Assembly (NCBI RefSeq): GCF_004302915.1 | Contig: NZ_QQBI01000002.1 | Span: 1 to 64,000 of the forward strand | Length of the DNA: 64,000 nucleotides | From: Komagataeibacter xylinus | GTDB taxonomy: Bacteria; Pseudomonadota; Alphaproteobacteria; Acetobacterales; Acetobacteraceae | Direction of reading: 5' to 3' | Part shown: positions 46,810 to 57,865 of the stretch, one piece after another | Layout of the letters: each line of letters begins with the position of its first letter | Numbering within the stretch: position 1 is the first letter of the stretch | Made by a program: the position numbers and the translations under genes | Notes under the pieces: generated by a model | The model's input: only the letters and a program-made list of their open reading frames with translations | What the model was told of the DNA's origin: nothing | The model's database searches: none

Positions 46810-48594
46810 TCAGAGCGTGAAGGCCTGATTGCGCACCATGCGGGCGTACAGGCCATCATGATCCATCAGTTCATCATGCGTGCCGCATTCCACCGCCTCC
46901 CCCTGCGCGATCACCACCACCAGATCAGCCGAGCGCACGGTGGAAAGCCTGTGCGCCACCACAATGGTCGTGCGCCCGTGGCGCAGATGGGTCAGGGCCT
47001 CCTGCACGATGGCTTCGCTCTCGCTATCGAGCGCGCTTGTCGCCTCATCAAGCAGCAGCACGCGGGGGTTGCGCAGCAGGGCGCGGGCCAGCGCCACGCG
47101 CTGCCGCTGGCCGCCTGAGAGGCGCTGCCCGCCGGGGCCGACCACCGTGGCATAGCCCTGCGGCAGGGCCTGAATGAACGTATCGGCCGCGGCTGCCCGG
47201 GCGGCTTCATGCACCTGCGCGTCAGTGGCCCTGGGGTTGCCCATGCGGATGTTGTCGATGACCGGCAGGTCGAACAGGAGCGTGTCCTGGCTGACATAGG
47301 CAATGGCATCACGCAGCTCGGCCAGGATCAGGCGGCGCAGGTCCACGCCATCGAGCGTGATGCGCCCTCCGGTGACATCATGCAGGCGCGGAATGAGCGA
47401 AAGCGCTGTCGACTTGCCCGCCCCGGATGGCCCAACAAGGGCCACGGTCAGGCCGGGTGCGGCCACGAAATCCAGCCCGGTCAGCCCCATGCGCCCATCG
47501 GGGTAGCGAAAGGCCACCTGCTCGAAGCGCAGGTCGCCGCCGCCCGCGGGCAGGCTGATGGCATCGGGCGCCTGGGCCACGGCCACGGGCTCGTCAATCA
47601 CGTCAAATACGCGCTGCAGGCCGCCAAGCCCTTCCTGCAGGGCAATGTTGAGCGTGCCGAGCGCGCGCAGCGGGCGGGCGGCGAGCAGCAGGGCCGCCAC
47701 AAAGCCCGAAAAATCACCCAGCGTGGCGCCGCCCTGCGTGGCCCGCCAGCCCGCAAAGCCCAGCACGGCGGCCACGGCAATGCCGCCAAGCACCTCAAGC
47801 ATCGGGTCCACGCGCGCGCGACCGCGCGCAATGCGCAGCAGGCGGTCATGCAGGGTGTCGAGCACGCGGGCGGCGCGGCCTTCCTCCTCGGCTTCAAGGC
47901 GGTAGACGCGGATGGTGCGCGACTGGCCAAAGCTTTCGGCCAGCATGGCGCTGGTCTCGCCAATCTGTTCATGCACGCCACCGGATTCCCGTCGCAGCCG
48001 TTTGCCCAGGCGGCGCACCGGCAGGGCGGCGATGGGGTAGAGCACGGCGGCGATCAGGCTGAGTTCCCAATCCATGTACAGCATGGAGGCGATCAGCCCC
48101 ACCACGGTCACCGCATCGCCCAGCGCATTGGTCGCGCGGATCATGGCCTCGCGAATCGAGACGGCATCGGTGGTGAAGCGCGCCGCGATCTGGGCCGGGG
48201 CCTCGGTTTCGATGCGCGAGATATCGGCATTGACCAGATGGTGGAACATACGCCCCTGCAGGCCCCGGATCACCAGCAGCACCAGCGACTGCACCGCAAT
48301 CGACTGCCCGTACTGCGAGATGGCCTTGGCCACCGTAATCACCACAACCAGAATGGGCACCTGGTACAGGATGCGGGGATCATGATCGGCAAACATGTCG
48401 AGCGCGCGCTGGATCACCAGCGGATAGAGCGCGCTGAAGATGGCCATGAGCGCCGTCAGCACCATGACCGCCATGATACGCAGCTTGTGGCAGGCCAGTT
48501 CATCGCGCCACAGCCGCCGCATGAGGCGGCGTGACGACACCGTTGCATCAGGCGCCGTCGCACGATCAGGCGCGGTCATTTTTATTGCATTCAT
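46810..48594 (-). CDS. MsbA-like ABC transporter, permease-ATPase half-transporter
   Basis: The protein has 594 residues. Six helices in the N-terminal permease domain (about 40-310) are followed by a nucleotide-binding domain with GPSGAGKSTAL (Walker A), LSGGQRQRVALARA (signature), VLLLDEATSALD (Walker B) and VVAHRLSTVR (H-loop). The type-IV homodimeric exporter layout fits lipid A/lipid flippases such as MsbA or related multidrug exporters. ATG 48594 is preferred; ATG 48642 adds 16 residues. No LPS gene is adjacent, so the substrate is inference. Confidence 0.85.
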   Translation of the reverse strand: MNAIKMTAPDRATAPDATVSSRRLMRRLWRDELACHKLRIMAVMVLTALMAIFSALYPLVIQRALDMFADHDPRILYQVPILVVVITVAKAISQYGQSIAVQSLVLLVIRGLQGRMFHHLVNADISRIETEAPAQIAARFTTDAVSIREAMIRATNALGDAVTVVGLIASMLYMDWELSLIAAVLYPIAALPVRRLGKRLRRESGGVHEQIGETSAMLAESFGQSRTIRVYRLEAEEEGRAARVLDTLHDRLLRIARGRARVDPMLEVLGGIAVAAVLGFAGWRATQGGATLGDFSGFVAALLLAARPLRALGTLNIALQEGLGGLQRVFDVIDEPVAVAQAPDAISLPAGGGDLRFEQVAFRYPDGRMGLTGLDFVAAPGLTVALVGPSGAGKSTALSLIPRLHDVTGGRITLDGVDLRRLILAELRDAIAYVSQDTLLFDLPVIDNIRMGNPRATDAQVHEAARAAAADTFIQALPQGYATVVGPGGQRLSGGQRQRVALARALLRNPRVLLLDEATSALDSESEAIVQEALTHLRHGRTTIVVAHRLSTVRSADLVVVIAQGEAVECGTHDELMDHDGLYARMVRNQAFTL

Positions 48595-48653
48595 CAATCG
48601 GCCTATAGCCGCAAGCCTACGCAAAACAAAGCGCTGCGACATGCGGTTACAAA

Positions 48654-49874
48654 TTATGTCGTGCGCGCGGCGTCTTCAGCCAGCACGGCGCGCAGGCGGG
48701 CGATGCAGGCGGCATGGTCCGGCGCGCAGCCCTTTTCAAGCCACCAGTGCCGCACCTGCCCCAGCACCTGCCCCACCATGGCGCCGGGTGGGCAGCCCGC
48801 GCCGATCACGTCGCCACCGTTAAGGGGAAAGACCGGGGGCTGCGTGTGCGCAAGCTGGTGGCGCAGGGCATCCCACCCCGCATCGGGGTGGGCCAGCTGG
48901 TCAGCCTGCCGCAGCCACGCGCGCCAGATCAGGTCGCACGGCGCGTGGTCGGCCAGCAGGCGCAGGATGGCAGGTGCGTCAAGGCCGGGGCACGGCACCG
49001 GCCCGCCGCGCGTGCGGACCAGCGCGCCCGTTTCCGCGCGCGACAGCTTCAGCCGCCGCGCCGCTTCACGCCCGTCGCCCACCACCAGCGCCGCCAGACG
49101 CAGCACCGGCTCATCCGGCGCGCCACAGGCCAGCAGGTGCTCGAGGCGGGGGATGGCGTAGCCTTCGGGCAGGACATGGTCCAGCACGCCGCAATCGTGC
49201 ATCTGCCCAAGCGTGCGCGCCACCTCGGGGCCTGTGAGGATGCGCCGCAGCTCCGACCATATCCGCTCGACCGAGAGGCGGTCGATCAGGCCAGCAAGAC
49301 CCGTCATGGCATCGATCGCCTGCGGGTCAGGCCTGCCGCTGCCATACCGGGCCTGAAAGCGGAAAAACCGCAGGATCCGCAGCGCATCCTCGGTAATGCG
49401 CAGGCGGGCATCGCCCACAAAACGCACCCTTCCTGCCGCCAGGTCAGCCTGGCCGCCAAAATAATCATGCACCACGCCCGCGCTGTCGCACGACATGGCG
49501 TTGATGGTGAAGTCACGCCGTGCCGCATCCTCGCGCCAGTCCTGCGTCCAGGCCACGGTGGCGTGGCGGCCATCGGTTTCCTCATCGCGCCGCAGGGTCG
49601 TGATCTCGAAGGGGCGGCGGTCAATGACGGCGGTGACCGTGCCATGCGCAAGGCCCGTGGGCACGACCCGTATGCCTGCGGCCTTCAGCTTCGCCATCAC
49701 CACATCGGGGGGCGCGGCGCAGGCCAGGTCGATATCGGCCACCGCCTGCCCGCGCAGCAGGTCGCGCACGGCGCCGCCCACCAGCCTTGCATCGGGGAGG
49801 ATGGTCCAGATCCGGCCAAGCTGCTCCAGCACGTCAGGCATGGCATGGCCCAGCGTGGCGAGCGGGCTGGTCAC
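48654..49874 (-). CDS. cca: CCA tRNA nucleotidyltransferase
   Basis: The 406-residue class II nucleotidyltransferase starts at GTG 49874, overlapping the DUF1285 gene by four bases. LVGGAVRDLLRGQAVADIDL is the catalytic G-G-x-V-R-D plus DxD-type motif; RRDFTINAM and ITEDALRILRFFRFQARYG follow. It adds or repairs the 3' CCA of tRNA. No C-terminal HD domain is present. In Alphaproteobacteria cca is often found with DUF1285 and MoxR genes, as here. Confidence 0.9.
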   Translation of the reverse strand: MTSPLATLGHAMPDVLEQLGRIWTILPDARLVGGAVRDLLRGQAVADIDLACAAPPDVVMAKLKAAGIRVVPTGLAHGTVTAVIDRRPFEITTLRRDEETDGRHATVAWTQDWREDAARRDFTINAMSCDSAGVVHDYFGGQADLAAGRVRFVGDARLRITEDALRILRFFRFQARYGSGRPDPQAIDAMTGLAGLIDRLSVERIWSELRRILTGPEVARTLGQMHDCGVLDHVLPEGYAIPRLEHLLACGAPDEPVLRLAALVVGDGREAARRLKLSRAETGALVRTRGGPVPCPGLDAPAILRLLADHAPCDLIWRAWLRQADQLAHPDAGWDALRHQLAHTQPPVFPLNGGDVIGAGCPPGAMVGQVLGQVRHWWLEKGCAPDHAACIARLRAVLAEDAARTT

Positions 49875-50443
49875 GAAGCCGCCTCCATGGCGGAAAGCGG
49901 GAAGAACATATGTTGGCTCCACACGCCAAGGCAGGGCACGCCCTGGTAGTGGCCCTCCACCGCAAGGGCGGCGAGTTCGTAATAGACCGGGCGGGCGATG
50001 CGGGCCTCGATGGGCAGCGCGCCGTCGCCATCGCGCACATGCAGGTAAGGCACGGGGCCGGTGCCGCAGCCTTCGCACGGCACGTTCCAGTCACATCGAA
50101 TCGGGTGGTCGGGGCCTGCGCAGATCACCTGGTCGACATTGGTGCGAAACGAGAGCACCTGCCCCCGCCCGCAGCCGTGCCATTCAAGGTGGTTGGCCAC
50201 GAAGGGGGCATCCTCCACCTCGATCGTGCCCTGCTCCACCGGGGTCTGGAGCCTGAAGCCGCCCTGGGCGTCACGCCGCAGGGTGGAAGCGAACAGGCAG
50301 ACCATCGGCTTGCGGCGGATGGGGGAGCCACGGTACAGCCACGTTCCGTCACGCCTGATCACGAACGGCAGCGCGCCGCATGTTCCCCCCTGCCCCGGCG
50401 AGCGGGCCGGCGGGTTCTGTCCTGTCTCGAAATCGTCCATCAA
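49871..50443 (-). CDS. DUF1285 domain protein
   Basis: The 190-residue protein fits DUF1285, a family conserved in Alphaproteobacteria and Gammaproteobacteria whose function is not established. Recognisable elements are FVIRRDGTWLYRGSPIRRKP, LASTL-like LFASTLRRDAQGGF, and PYLHVRDGDGALPIEARIAR near the C-terminus, together with a YYELAALA helix. It precedes cca with a four-base overlap and is divergent from moxR. Confidence 0.8.
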   Translation of the reverse strand: MMDDFETGQNPPARSPGQGGTCGALPFVIRRDGTWLYRGSPIRRKPMVCLFASTLRRDAQGGFRLQTPVEQGTIEVEDAPFVANHLEWHGCGRGQVLSFRTNVDQVICAGPDHPIRCDWNVPCEGCGTGPVPYLHVRDGDGALPIEARIARPVYYELAALAVEGHYQGVPCLGVWSQHMFFPLSAMEAAS

Positions 50444-50534
50444 TTGCGTTAACCCGACACTATGGAAGCTGCTGGACTTGATATAGGGATCAACACTGCC
50501 TTGATGAAACCCCCGGACCTGTCAGACTGTTGGA

Positions 50535-51587
<1,053 letters not shown>

Positions 51588-51589
51588 CA

Positions 51590-52591
51590 TTGGCCGCCCT
51601 TCCCTCCTTCCTGTCGCGGCTGATCCCGAACACTGCCCGCACGCCCGGCGCGCCCCGCCCCGCGCCGGAGGCTGCGGGGGCGGGGCTCCTGCCGCGCAAC
51701 GCCATTACCGCCACCGCGCTGGCCGATGACCTGGCCCGCAGGCTGCCCGCCCTGCTCATGACCGCCGAGCGCCTTGCCCGCGCCACAGGCCCGGGCAGCC
51801 ATGCGCGGCGCAGGGCGGGCCAGGGCGACGAGTTCTGGCAATACCGCCCCGCAACACAGGGCGAGGCGGCCAGTGCGATTGACTGGCGGCAGTCCGCGCG
51901 GGGCGACCGGGCCTTCGTACGCGAGCGCGAAGCACAGGCCCCGCATACCATATGTATCTGGTGCGATAACAGCGCATCCATGCGCTGGCATTCCGCCCCT
52001 GGCCTGCCGCCCAAGGCCGAGCGGGCCTTCGTGCTGGCGCTGGCCAGTGCGGCCATGCTGCTTGGGCAGGGCGAGCAGATCCGCCTGCTGGCCACCAACC
52101 CCACAACCCCGCCGCTGCGACTGCACGGCCATCGCGCGCTAGAACAGATGGCCCATGCGCTGCTGGCCGCCCTGCGCCATGCGCCCGATGCACCCGACCT
52201 GCCGCTGGCCGCCGCCATACCCGCCCGCAGCCGCGTGCTGCTGTTTGGCGACGGGCTGTACCCGCCCGCGCAACTTGAGACCTTCCTGCGCCAGCTTGCC
52301 ACGTGCCAGGCCACCGCCACGCTGGTGGAAACCCTCGACCCGGCGGAGACCACCCTGCCCTATGCCGGCCCCACCCGCTTCACCGGCGTGGAGGAGGACA
52401 CGGCCCGCCTGCTCCATGGCAGCCCCACACTGCAACAGGACTATGCCGTGATCTGGCAGCGCCACCAGGCGCGGCTGCGCACGCTGTGCATGGCGGCAGG
52501 CAGCCCACCCGTGGTGCACATGACCGACCAGCCGCCGCTTGCGGCGCTGATGGCGCTCCACACCCTGCTCGGGGCGGGAGGACGGCCATGA
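51590..52591 (+). CDS. DUF58 protein
   Basis: The protein has 333 residues from TTG 51590, two bases after moxR. The DUF58 core RARRAGQGDEFWQYRPATQG and IDWRQSARGDRAFVREREAQ is followed by a degenerate vWA-like region (ICIWCDNSASMRWHSAPGLP). DUF58 proteins accompany MoxR ATPases across bacteria; their role is proposed in envelope stress tolerance. Its stop overlaps the next start (ATGA). Confidence 0.88.
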   Translation: MAALPSFLSRLIPNTARTPGAPRPAPEAAGAGLLPRNAITATALADDLARRLPALLMTAERLARATGPGSHARRRAGQGDEFWQYRPATQGEAASAIDWRQSARGDRAFVREREAQAPHTICIWCDNSASMRWHSAPGLPPKAERAFVLALASAAMLLGQGEQIRLLATNPTTPPLRLHGHRALEQMAHALLAALRHAPDAPDLPLAAAIPARSRVLLFGDGLYPPAQLETFLRQLATCQATATLVETLDPAETTLPYAGPTRFTGVEEDTARLLHGSPTLQQDYAVIWQRHQARLRTLCMAAGSPPVVHMTDQPPLAALMALHTLLGAGGRP

Positions 52592-55332
52592 TCCTGCTGG
52601 CACCATGGATGCTGCTGGGCCTGCTGGGCCTGCCCGCCGTGTGGTGGCTGCTGCATGCCCGCCCGCCCGCGCCGCGCACGCAGTCCTTCCCGCCCATGCG
52701 GCTGCTTGCTACGCTTGCGGCCCCGCCGCCTGATGCGACCTCCGCTCCGCTGTGGCGCGTGCTGCTGCGCTGCCTGGCCGTGCTGGGGCTGGTGCTGGGG
52801 CTGGCGCAGCCGGTCTTTCCGCGCGGGCAGGGCGGCCTGCCCGATGCCGACTGCCTGATCGTGCTCGATAACGGCTGGGCGGCTGCGGGCACATGGTCAC
52901 AGCGCATCCACGCGCTCGATGGCCTGCTCGACCACCTTGCCCGCACCGGCCACACAGCCCGCCTGCTGCTCACCGCCCGCAACGACGCGCTCGACCCGAT
53001 CACGGTCCAGCCCGCCATGCAGGCCGACATGCTGCGCAGCCAGATCGACCCGATGCTGCCCCGCGCCTGGCCTGCCGACCGCCTTGCGGCCACCCATGCG
53101 CTCACAACCCTTGCGGGCCAGGGCTGGCGCGGGCCGGTCCTCTACATTGCCGACGGGCTGGCCACGCAGGCCGACACGGGTTTTGCCGCAGCACTCGCTG
53201 GCATTGGCCCCGTGCATGACATGCAGGTGCCGCAATCCGACATCATGCTGCTCGCCCCGCCTGCCAGCGGGCAGGGCAGTCTGGCCACGCGGCTGCGCAC
53301 GGTGCCGCGCGACCATCCGCGCACCGGCCAGCTCCGCCTTGAAACCGCAACCGGCGGCACGCTCGGCCTGCTGCCGGTCAACCTGCCCGCAGGCGCCGAC
53401 CACGCCGACCTTGCCCCCGAACTGCCCGCCGAACTGCGCAACAAGGTCGATCACCTCGCCCTTGAGGGCATGGCCGGGCCCGCGGGCATCCGCCTGCTTG
53501 ACGAGCGCGAGCGCCAGCGCCCGGTGGGGCTGATCGCAACCGGCAGTTCCGACACGCCGCTGATGGGCAGCCTGTTCTACCTGCGCCGCGCGCTGCAACC
53601 CGCCGCCGAACTGCGCGAGGGCGACCTCGATACGCTGCTTGCGCGCCCGCTTTCGGTCATCATCGCGCCCGATGGCACATTGGGCAGCCCCGAAAGCCGC
53701 AAGAAAGTCGCGGCCTGGGTGCGCGCGGGCGGCACGCTGATCCGCTTTGCCGGCCCGCTGCTCATCCAGGGGGCAGATGCCACGGATGGCGGTGGCGATA
53801 CGCCCCAACCGCAGGCCGACCCGCTCCTGCCCGTGCCGCTCATGGCGGGCGCACGTGAACTGGGGGGGGCCATGTCATGGAGCAGGCCTGAGCATCTGGC
53901 CCCCTTCCCCGCCACGTCGCCATTCCATGATCTGGACATCCCGGCCGATGTCACGGTGTCACGGCAGGTGCTGGCCCAGCCCGCCACCGATCTGGACAAC
54001 CATAGCTGGGCGCGGCTCGATGATGGCACGCCGCTTGTCACCCACGCCGCACTGGGCGCCGGGCAGATCGTGCTGTTCCATGTAACCAGCACGGCGGAAT
54101 GGTCGAACCTGCCGCTTTCGGGCCTGTTCGTGGGCATGCTCCAGCACCTGATCGACCAGGCCTCGGGCATCGAAACGCCTGCGGGCACCACCCTGCTGGC
54201 CCCCTACATGGCGCTTGATGGCGATGGCACGCTGGTCGCACCCCCCGCAGGCGCTCAGGCGCTACGGGCCGATGCGTTTGGCCATACCGCGCCCAGCCCC
54301 GAACACCCGCCGGGGCTTTACGGCCCGCGCAACAGCCGCCGCGCGCTCAATGTGGGTGATGACCCGGCAGCCCTTGCGGCCCAGCCCGCCATCGGCACCG
54401 TATCGGACCTGCGCGGGCAGGTGGCCGACCTGTCCATCGGGCCGGTGCTACTCCTGCTGGCGAGCGTGCTGCTCCTGGCCGATGGGCTGGTCAGCATCGT
54501 GCAGCGCGGGCGGCAGTGGCGCGGGCTTGCGGCCCTGGCCCTGTGCTGCGCCATGGGCATGACCGCCGCCCATGCGCAGGCAGCCGACGACATACCGCCC
54601 GACGTGCCGCGTGCCGCCCTTGAAACCCGGCTGGCCTACATCGTGACCGGACATGCCGAGGTCGATGATGTCTCGAAAGAGGGGCTGCAGGGCCTGTCGG
54701 ACTACGTCAACGCCCGCACCTCCGCCGTACTGGGCCACCCTGATGGCGTGACGCCGGAGCATGATGACCTGTCCTATTACCCGCTCATCTACTGGCCGGT
54801 CACAGCGGATGCCGCCACCAGCCCTGCCCGCACGGCGGCGCTGAACACCTATATGCACCATGGCGGCATCCTGCTGATCGACACGCAGGGCCAGGACCCC
54901 GCCACCGCACCCGAAAACGCCAGCAGCTATACCGGCTCGGCGCCGGGTACGGCGGCGGCACTGAGGCGCATGACGGCGGGGCTGGACATTCCGCCTCTCG
55001 CCCGGCTCGACAGCCACCATGTGCTCTCGCACACCTTTTACCTGCTGCATGATTTTCCCGGCCGGTATGAGGGCATGCCCGTATGGGTGGCGCAGGAGGG
55101 CGACAGCACCAATGACGGGGTGAGCCCGGTCATCATCGGCAGCAATGACTGGGCGCATGCCTGGGCGGTGGATGAAACGGGCAACACGCCCTACGCCCCC
55201 GTGCCCGACGGGGCGGAACAGCGCGTCACGGCCTACCGTTTTGGCGTGAATGCCGTGATCTATGCCCTGACCGGCAACTACAAGGCGGACCAGGTGCATG
55301 TGCCTGCCCTGCTCAAACGGCTTGGGGAGTAA
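52588..55332 (+). CDS. BatA-like / DUF4159 membrane protein
   Basis: The 914-residue protein starts MILLAPWMLLGLLGLPAVWW, the N-terminal membrane segment of aerotolerance (BatA-like) proteins, with a second helix near residue 65. A long periplasmic or cytoplasmic middle part lacks strong motifs; a third helix lies near residue 620 (IGPVLLLLASVLLLADGLVS). The last 270 residues (from about 645) match DUF4159: YPLIYWPVTADAATSPARTA, LNTYMHHGGILLIDTQGQD, HVLSHTFYLLHDFPGRYEG. It works presumably with the MoxR-DUF58 pair. Confidence 0.82.
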   Translation: MILLAPWMLLGLLGLPAVWWLLHARPPAPRTQSFPPMRLLATLAAPPPDATSAPLWRVLLRCLAVLGLVLGLAQPVFPRGQGGLPDADCLIVLDNGWAAAGTWSQRIHALDGLLDHLARTGHTARLLLTARNDALDPITVQPAMQADMLRSQIDPMLPRAWPADRLAATHALTTLAGQGWRGPVLYIADGLATQADTGFAAALAGIGPVHDMQVPQSDIMLLAPPASGQGSLATRLRTVPRDHPRTGQLRLETATGGTLGLLPVNLPAGADHADLAPELPAELRNKVDHLALEGMAGPAGIRLLDERERQRPVGLIATGSSDTPLMGSLFYLRRALQPAAELREGDLDTLLARPLSVIIAPDGTLGSPESRKKVAAWVRAGGTLIRFAGPLLIQGADATDGGGDTPQPQADPLLPVPLMAGARELGGAMSWSRPEHLAPFPATSPFHDLDIPADVTVSRQVLAQPATDLDNHSWARLDDGTPLVTHAALGAGQIVLFHVTSTAEWSNLPLSGLFVGMLQHLIDQASGIETPAGTTLLAPYMALDGDGTLVAPPAGAQALRADAFGHTAPSPEHPPGLYGPRNSRRALNVGDDPAALAAQPAIGTVSDLRGQVADLSIGPVLLLLASVLLLADGLVSIVQRGRQWRGLAALALCCAMGMTAAHAQAADDIPPDVPRAALETRLAYIVTGHAEVDDVSKEGLQGLSDYVNARTSAVLGHPDGVTPEHDDLSYYPLIYWPVTADAATSPARTAALNTYMHHGGILLIDTQGQDPATAPENASSYTGSAPGTAAALRRMTAGLDIPPLARLDSHHVLSHTFYLLHDFPGRYEGMPVWVAQEGDSTNDGVSPVIIGSNDWAHAWAVDETGNTPYAPVPDGAEQRVTAYRFGVNAVIYALTGNYKADQVHVPALLKRLGE

Positions 55333-55337
55333 GCGGC

Positions 55338-57473
55338 ATGCCTGACCTGTCGCGCCACATGATGGCACTCAGCCCGCTTGTGCCGCCGTGGTGCATCAAC
55401 CTGCTTCTGGCCGCCTGCGTCGTGCTCGCCCTGTGGGGCCTTGCCCGCCGGGTGCGCGGCAGCGTGTGGCGGCTACTGGCCGGGCTGGGTGTTGCCCTGT
55501 GGCTGTACAACCCCCAGCGCATTACCGAGACATGGCACCCCCTGCCTGAAACGGCACTTGTGGTGGTGGACCAGTCGGCCTCGATGAACGAGCGCAACCG
55601 GGGCGAGATGGCGCGCAATGCGGCGGCAGGCGTGCAGGCCGCCATGAACCGCGTGCCCGGCCTCGTGCCGCGCATCGTGACCGTGCGCGAGGCGCAGCAT
55701 GGCGGCACGCGGCTGTTTGCGGCGTTGCAGCAGGCGGCGGCTGACATTCCCCCTTCCCGCCTGGCGGGCGCCGTGCTGATTACCGATGGCGAGGACCATG
55801 ACGTGCCCGCCACCGTGCCCGACACGCTCAACCCCGATGATGGCCACGGCCACCGCACGCTCCTGCCCCTGCATGTGCTGCTGACCGGCAGGGGCGAGGA
55901 AACCGACCGCCACCTGCGCGTGCTCCAGGCGCCGCCCTTCGCCATCGTGGGCAAGGACGTGACCATACGTGTGCAGATCGATGACCAGGGCGCGCCCCCA
56001 CAGCCGGGGGCCACCACGCAGCTCACGCTCACGCAGGGCGATGGCGCGACCTTCACCCGGCCGGTCAAGATTGGCGAACCACAGGACATTACCCTGCCCG
56101 TCACCCATCCGGGCGAGATGCTGGTGGGCCTGTCGGCACCCGAACTGCCCGGCGAGGTCTCGACGCGCAACAACCATGATGTCATCCGCATCAACGGCGT
56201 GCGCGACCGGCTGCGCGTGCTGCTGGTGTCAGGCACGCCCAACCAGGGCGAGCGCGTATGGCGGCGGCTGCTCAAGGCCGACCCTTCGGTGGACCTCGTG
56301 CACTTCACCATCCTGCGGCCACCCGACCGTGATGACGGCACGCCCCTTTCCGACCTTGCGCTGATCGCCTTCCCCGTCAACGAACTGTTTCAGCAGAAGG
56401 TGGGGCAGTTCGACCTCATCATTCTCGACGGGTTTGAAAACCGCGGCATCCTGCCTGAGGCCTATCTGCGCAACATCGTCAACCACATCCGTGAAGGCGG
56501 CGGGCTGCTGCTGATTGGCGGGCCGGAATTCCTGACCGCGGGCTCCCTGCAGGATACTCCGCTTGCCGATATCCTGCCCGCGCATGTGAGCACGGCCGAT
56601 GGCATGGCCATCCAGCGCTTCAGGCCCGACCTGACCGAGACCGGCATGCGCCACCCTGTCACCTCCGGCCTGCCGGGCTCGCCCGAGCATGCAGGCAGCA
56701 AGCCGGGCTGGGGGCCGTGGTATCGCAGCCTGCGCAGCGATTCCGCCCGGGGCGAGGTACTCATGACCGGCCCCGACCACCAGCCCCTGCTGGTGCTTGA
56801 CCATGCGGACAAGGGGCGCGTGGCCTTCCTCATGTCCGACCAGGCCTGGCTATGGTCGCATGGCGAAGGTGGCGGCGGCCCGCAATCCGAGCTGCTGCGC
56901 CGCATCTCGCACTGGCTGATGAAAGAGCCGGAACTGGAGGAAAACCAGCTTGAGGCCAGCATTGCGGCAGGGCAAATGACCATCACCCGCCGTTCGGTCA
57001 CCACCGGGCCTGCACCGGTGGTGCATGTCACGGCGCCCGATGGCACCAGCCAGCAGGTCACCCTCGAGCCCGCTGGCAATACCGGCCTTGCCCGCGCCCG
57101 CCTGCCCGCGACACAGGAAGGCATATGGACCGTGCGGGATGATGACGGGCATGCAGCCTTTGCCGCCCCGCGCGCGGAAGACCCACTGGAGTTTGCCGAT
57201 TTGCGGGCCACGGCTTCGGTGCTTGGCCCCATGGCGGCGGCGACCGGCGGCGGCGTGCACTGGCTTGGCGCGAATGCGCAGGCCCCTACCGTGCCGGAGA
57301 TGGTGATGGCTGACGGGAGCCATGCTTCATCGGCCAGCCGCTTCGCCTTCCCCGCCCGCAATGCCCACAGCGTATCGGGGCAGCAGGCAAGAGCCATGCT
57401 GCCAGCCTGGGCCATGGGCCTGTTCGTGCTGCTGATGGTGTTCATGGCATGGTGGCGGGAGAGCCGCCCCTGA
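55338..57473 (+). CDS. Large membrane protein with vWA-type and glutaminase-like segments
   Basis: The 711-residue protein has two N-terminal helices (INLLLAACVVLALWGLARR, VWRLLAGLGVALWLYNP) and a C-terminal helix (WAMGLFVLLMVFMAW). LVVVDQSASMNERNRGEMAR has the DxSxS MIDAS form and AVLITDGEDHDVPATVPD the second vWA element. A later segment (LIILDGFENRGILPEAYLRN, HIREGGGLLLIGGPEF) looks like a class-I glutamine-amidotransferase-like fold without an obvious catalytic cysteine. The architecture recurs next to DUF4159 genes. Final gene of the MoxR cluster. Confidence 0.8.
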   Translation: MPDLSRHMMALSPLVPPWCINLLLAACVVLALWGLARRVRGSVWRLLAGLGVALWLYNPQRITETWHPLPETALVVVDQSASMNERNRGEMARNAAAGVQAAMNRVPGLVPRIVTVREAQHGGTRLFAALQQAAADIPPSRLAGAVLITDGEDHDVPATVPDTLNPDDGHGHRTLLPLHVLLTGRGEETDRHLRVLQAPPFAIVGKDVTIRVQIDDQGAPPQPGATTQLTLTQGDGATFTRPVKIGEPQDITLPVTHPGEMLVGLSAPELPGEVSTRNNHDVIRINGVRDRLRVLLVSGTPNQGERVWRRLLKADPSVDLVHFTILRPPDRDDGTPLSDLALIAFPVNELFQQKVGQFDLIILDGFENRGILPEAYLRNIVNHIREGGGLLLIGGPEFLTAGSLQDTPLADILPAHVSTADGMAIQRFRPDLTETGMRHPVTSGLPGSPEHAGSKPGWGPWYRSLRSDSARGEVLMTGPDHQPLLVLDHADKGRVAFLMSDQAWLWSHGEGGGGPQSELLRRISHWLMKEPELEENQLEASIAAGQMTITRRSVTTGPAPVVHVTAPDGTSQQVTLEPAGNTGLARARLPATQEGIWTVRDDDGHAAFAAPRAEDPLEFADLRATASVLGPMAAATGGGVHWLGANAQAPTVPEMVMADGSHASSASRFAFPARNAHSVSGQQARAMLPAWAMGLFVLLMVFMAWWRESRP

Positions 57474-57522
57474 AGGCAGGGACTGCAATCAAGGAACTGA
57501 CAAAGCGGCGGTCCAAGAGACT

Positions 57523-57678
57523 GTTTTGAAAAGTTAGCTCAGCAAACATCCAGAAATCATAAGGAAGTTTTTGGTGAAGCTTTTTTTCAAAAGCTTCAAA
57601 GAACACCGCCTTTTTGAAAAAAGGCGGCACCCAAAAACTTTTATCATTTTTTATCAATGAGTTGTTTTCAGACTGTCT
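57523..57678. repeat. Intergenic palindromic element (copy F, longest)
   Basis: The core is GGAAGTTTTTGG (57563-57574), GAAGCTTTTTTT / AAAAGCTTC (57576-57597), ACCGCCTTTTT / AAAAAAGGCGG (57605-57627) and CCAAAAACTTTTAT (57631-57644). Outside it, AGAGACTGTTTTGAAAA on the left and an inverted AGAGACAGTCTGAAAA on the right look like imperfect terminal repeats, giving a unit of about 155 bp that resembles a MITE. The rest of the 392-bp gap (57474-57865) holds no gene I can support. Confidence 0.75.
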
Positions 57679-57865
57679 CTAAATAAAAATAGCCTCAGAA
57701 CGCCTTGATGATTGCACGCTGTTGAACGGACGGGCTTTTCTGGCCACCATGGCGGGAAAGTGGATTAATCATCGCATCCACCATCATTTTGCGGTAATCA
57801 GCAGAACCGGCAGGCGGCGCAGGGCTGTTGCGCGGCAGGCTGAACGCTCACTCTCGGGACAGGAC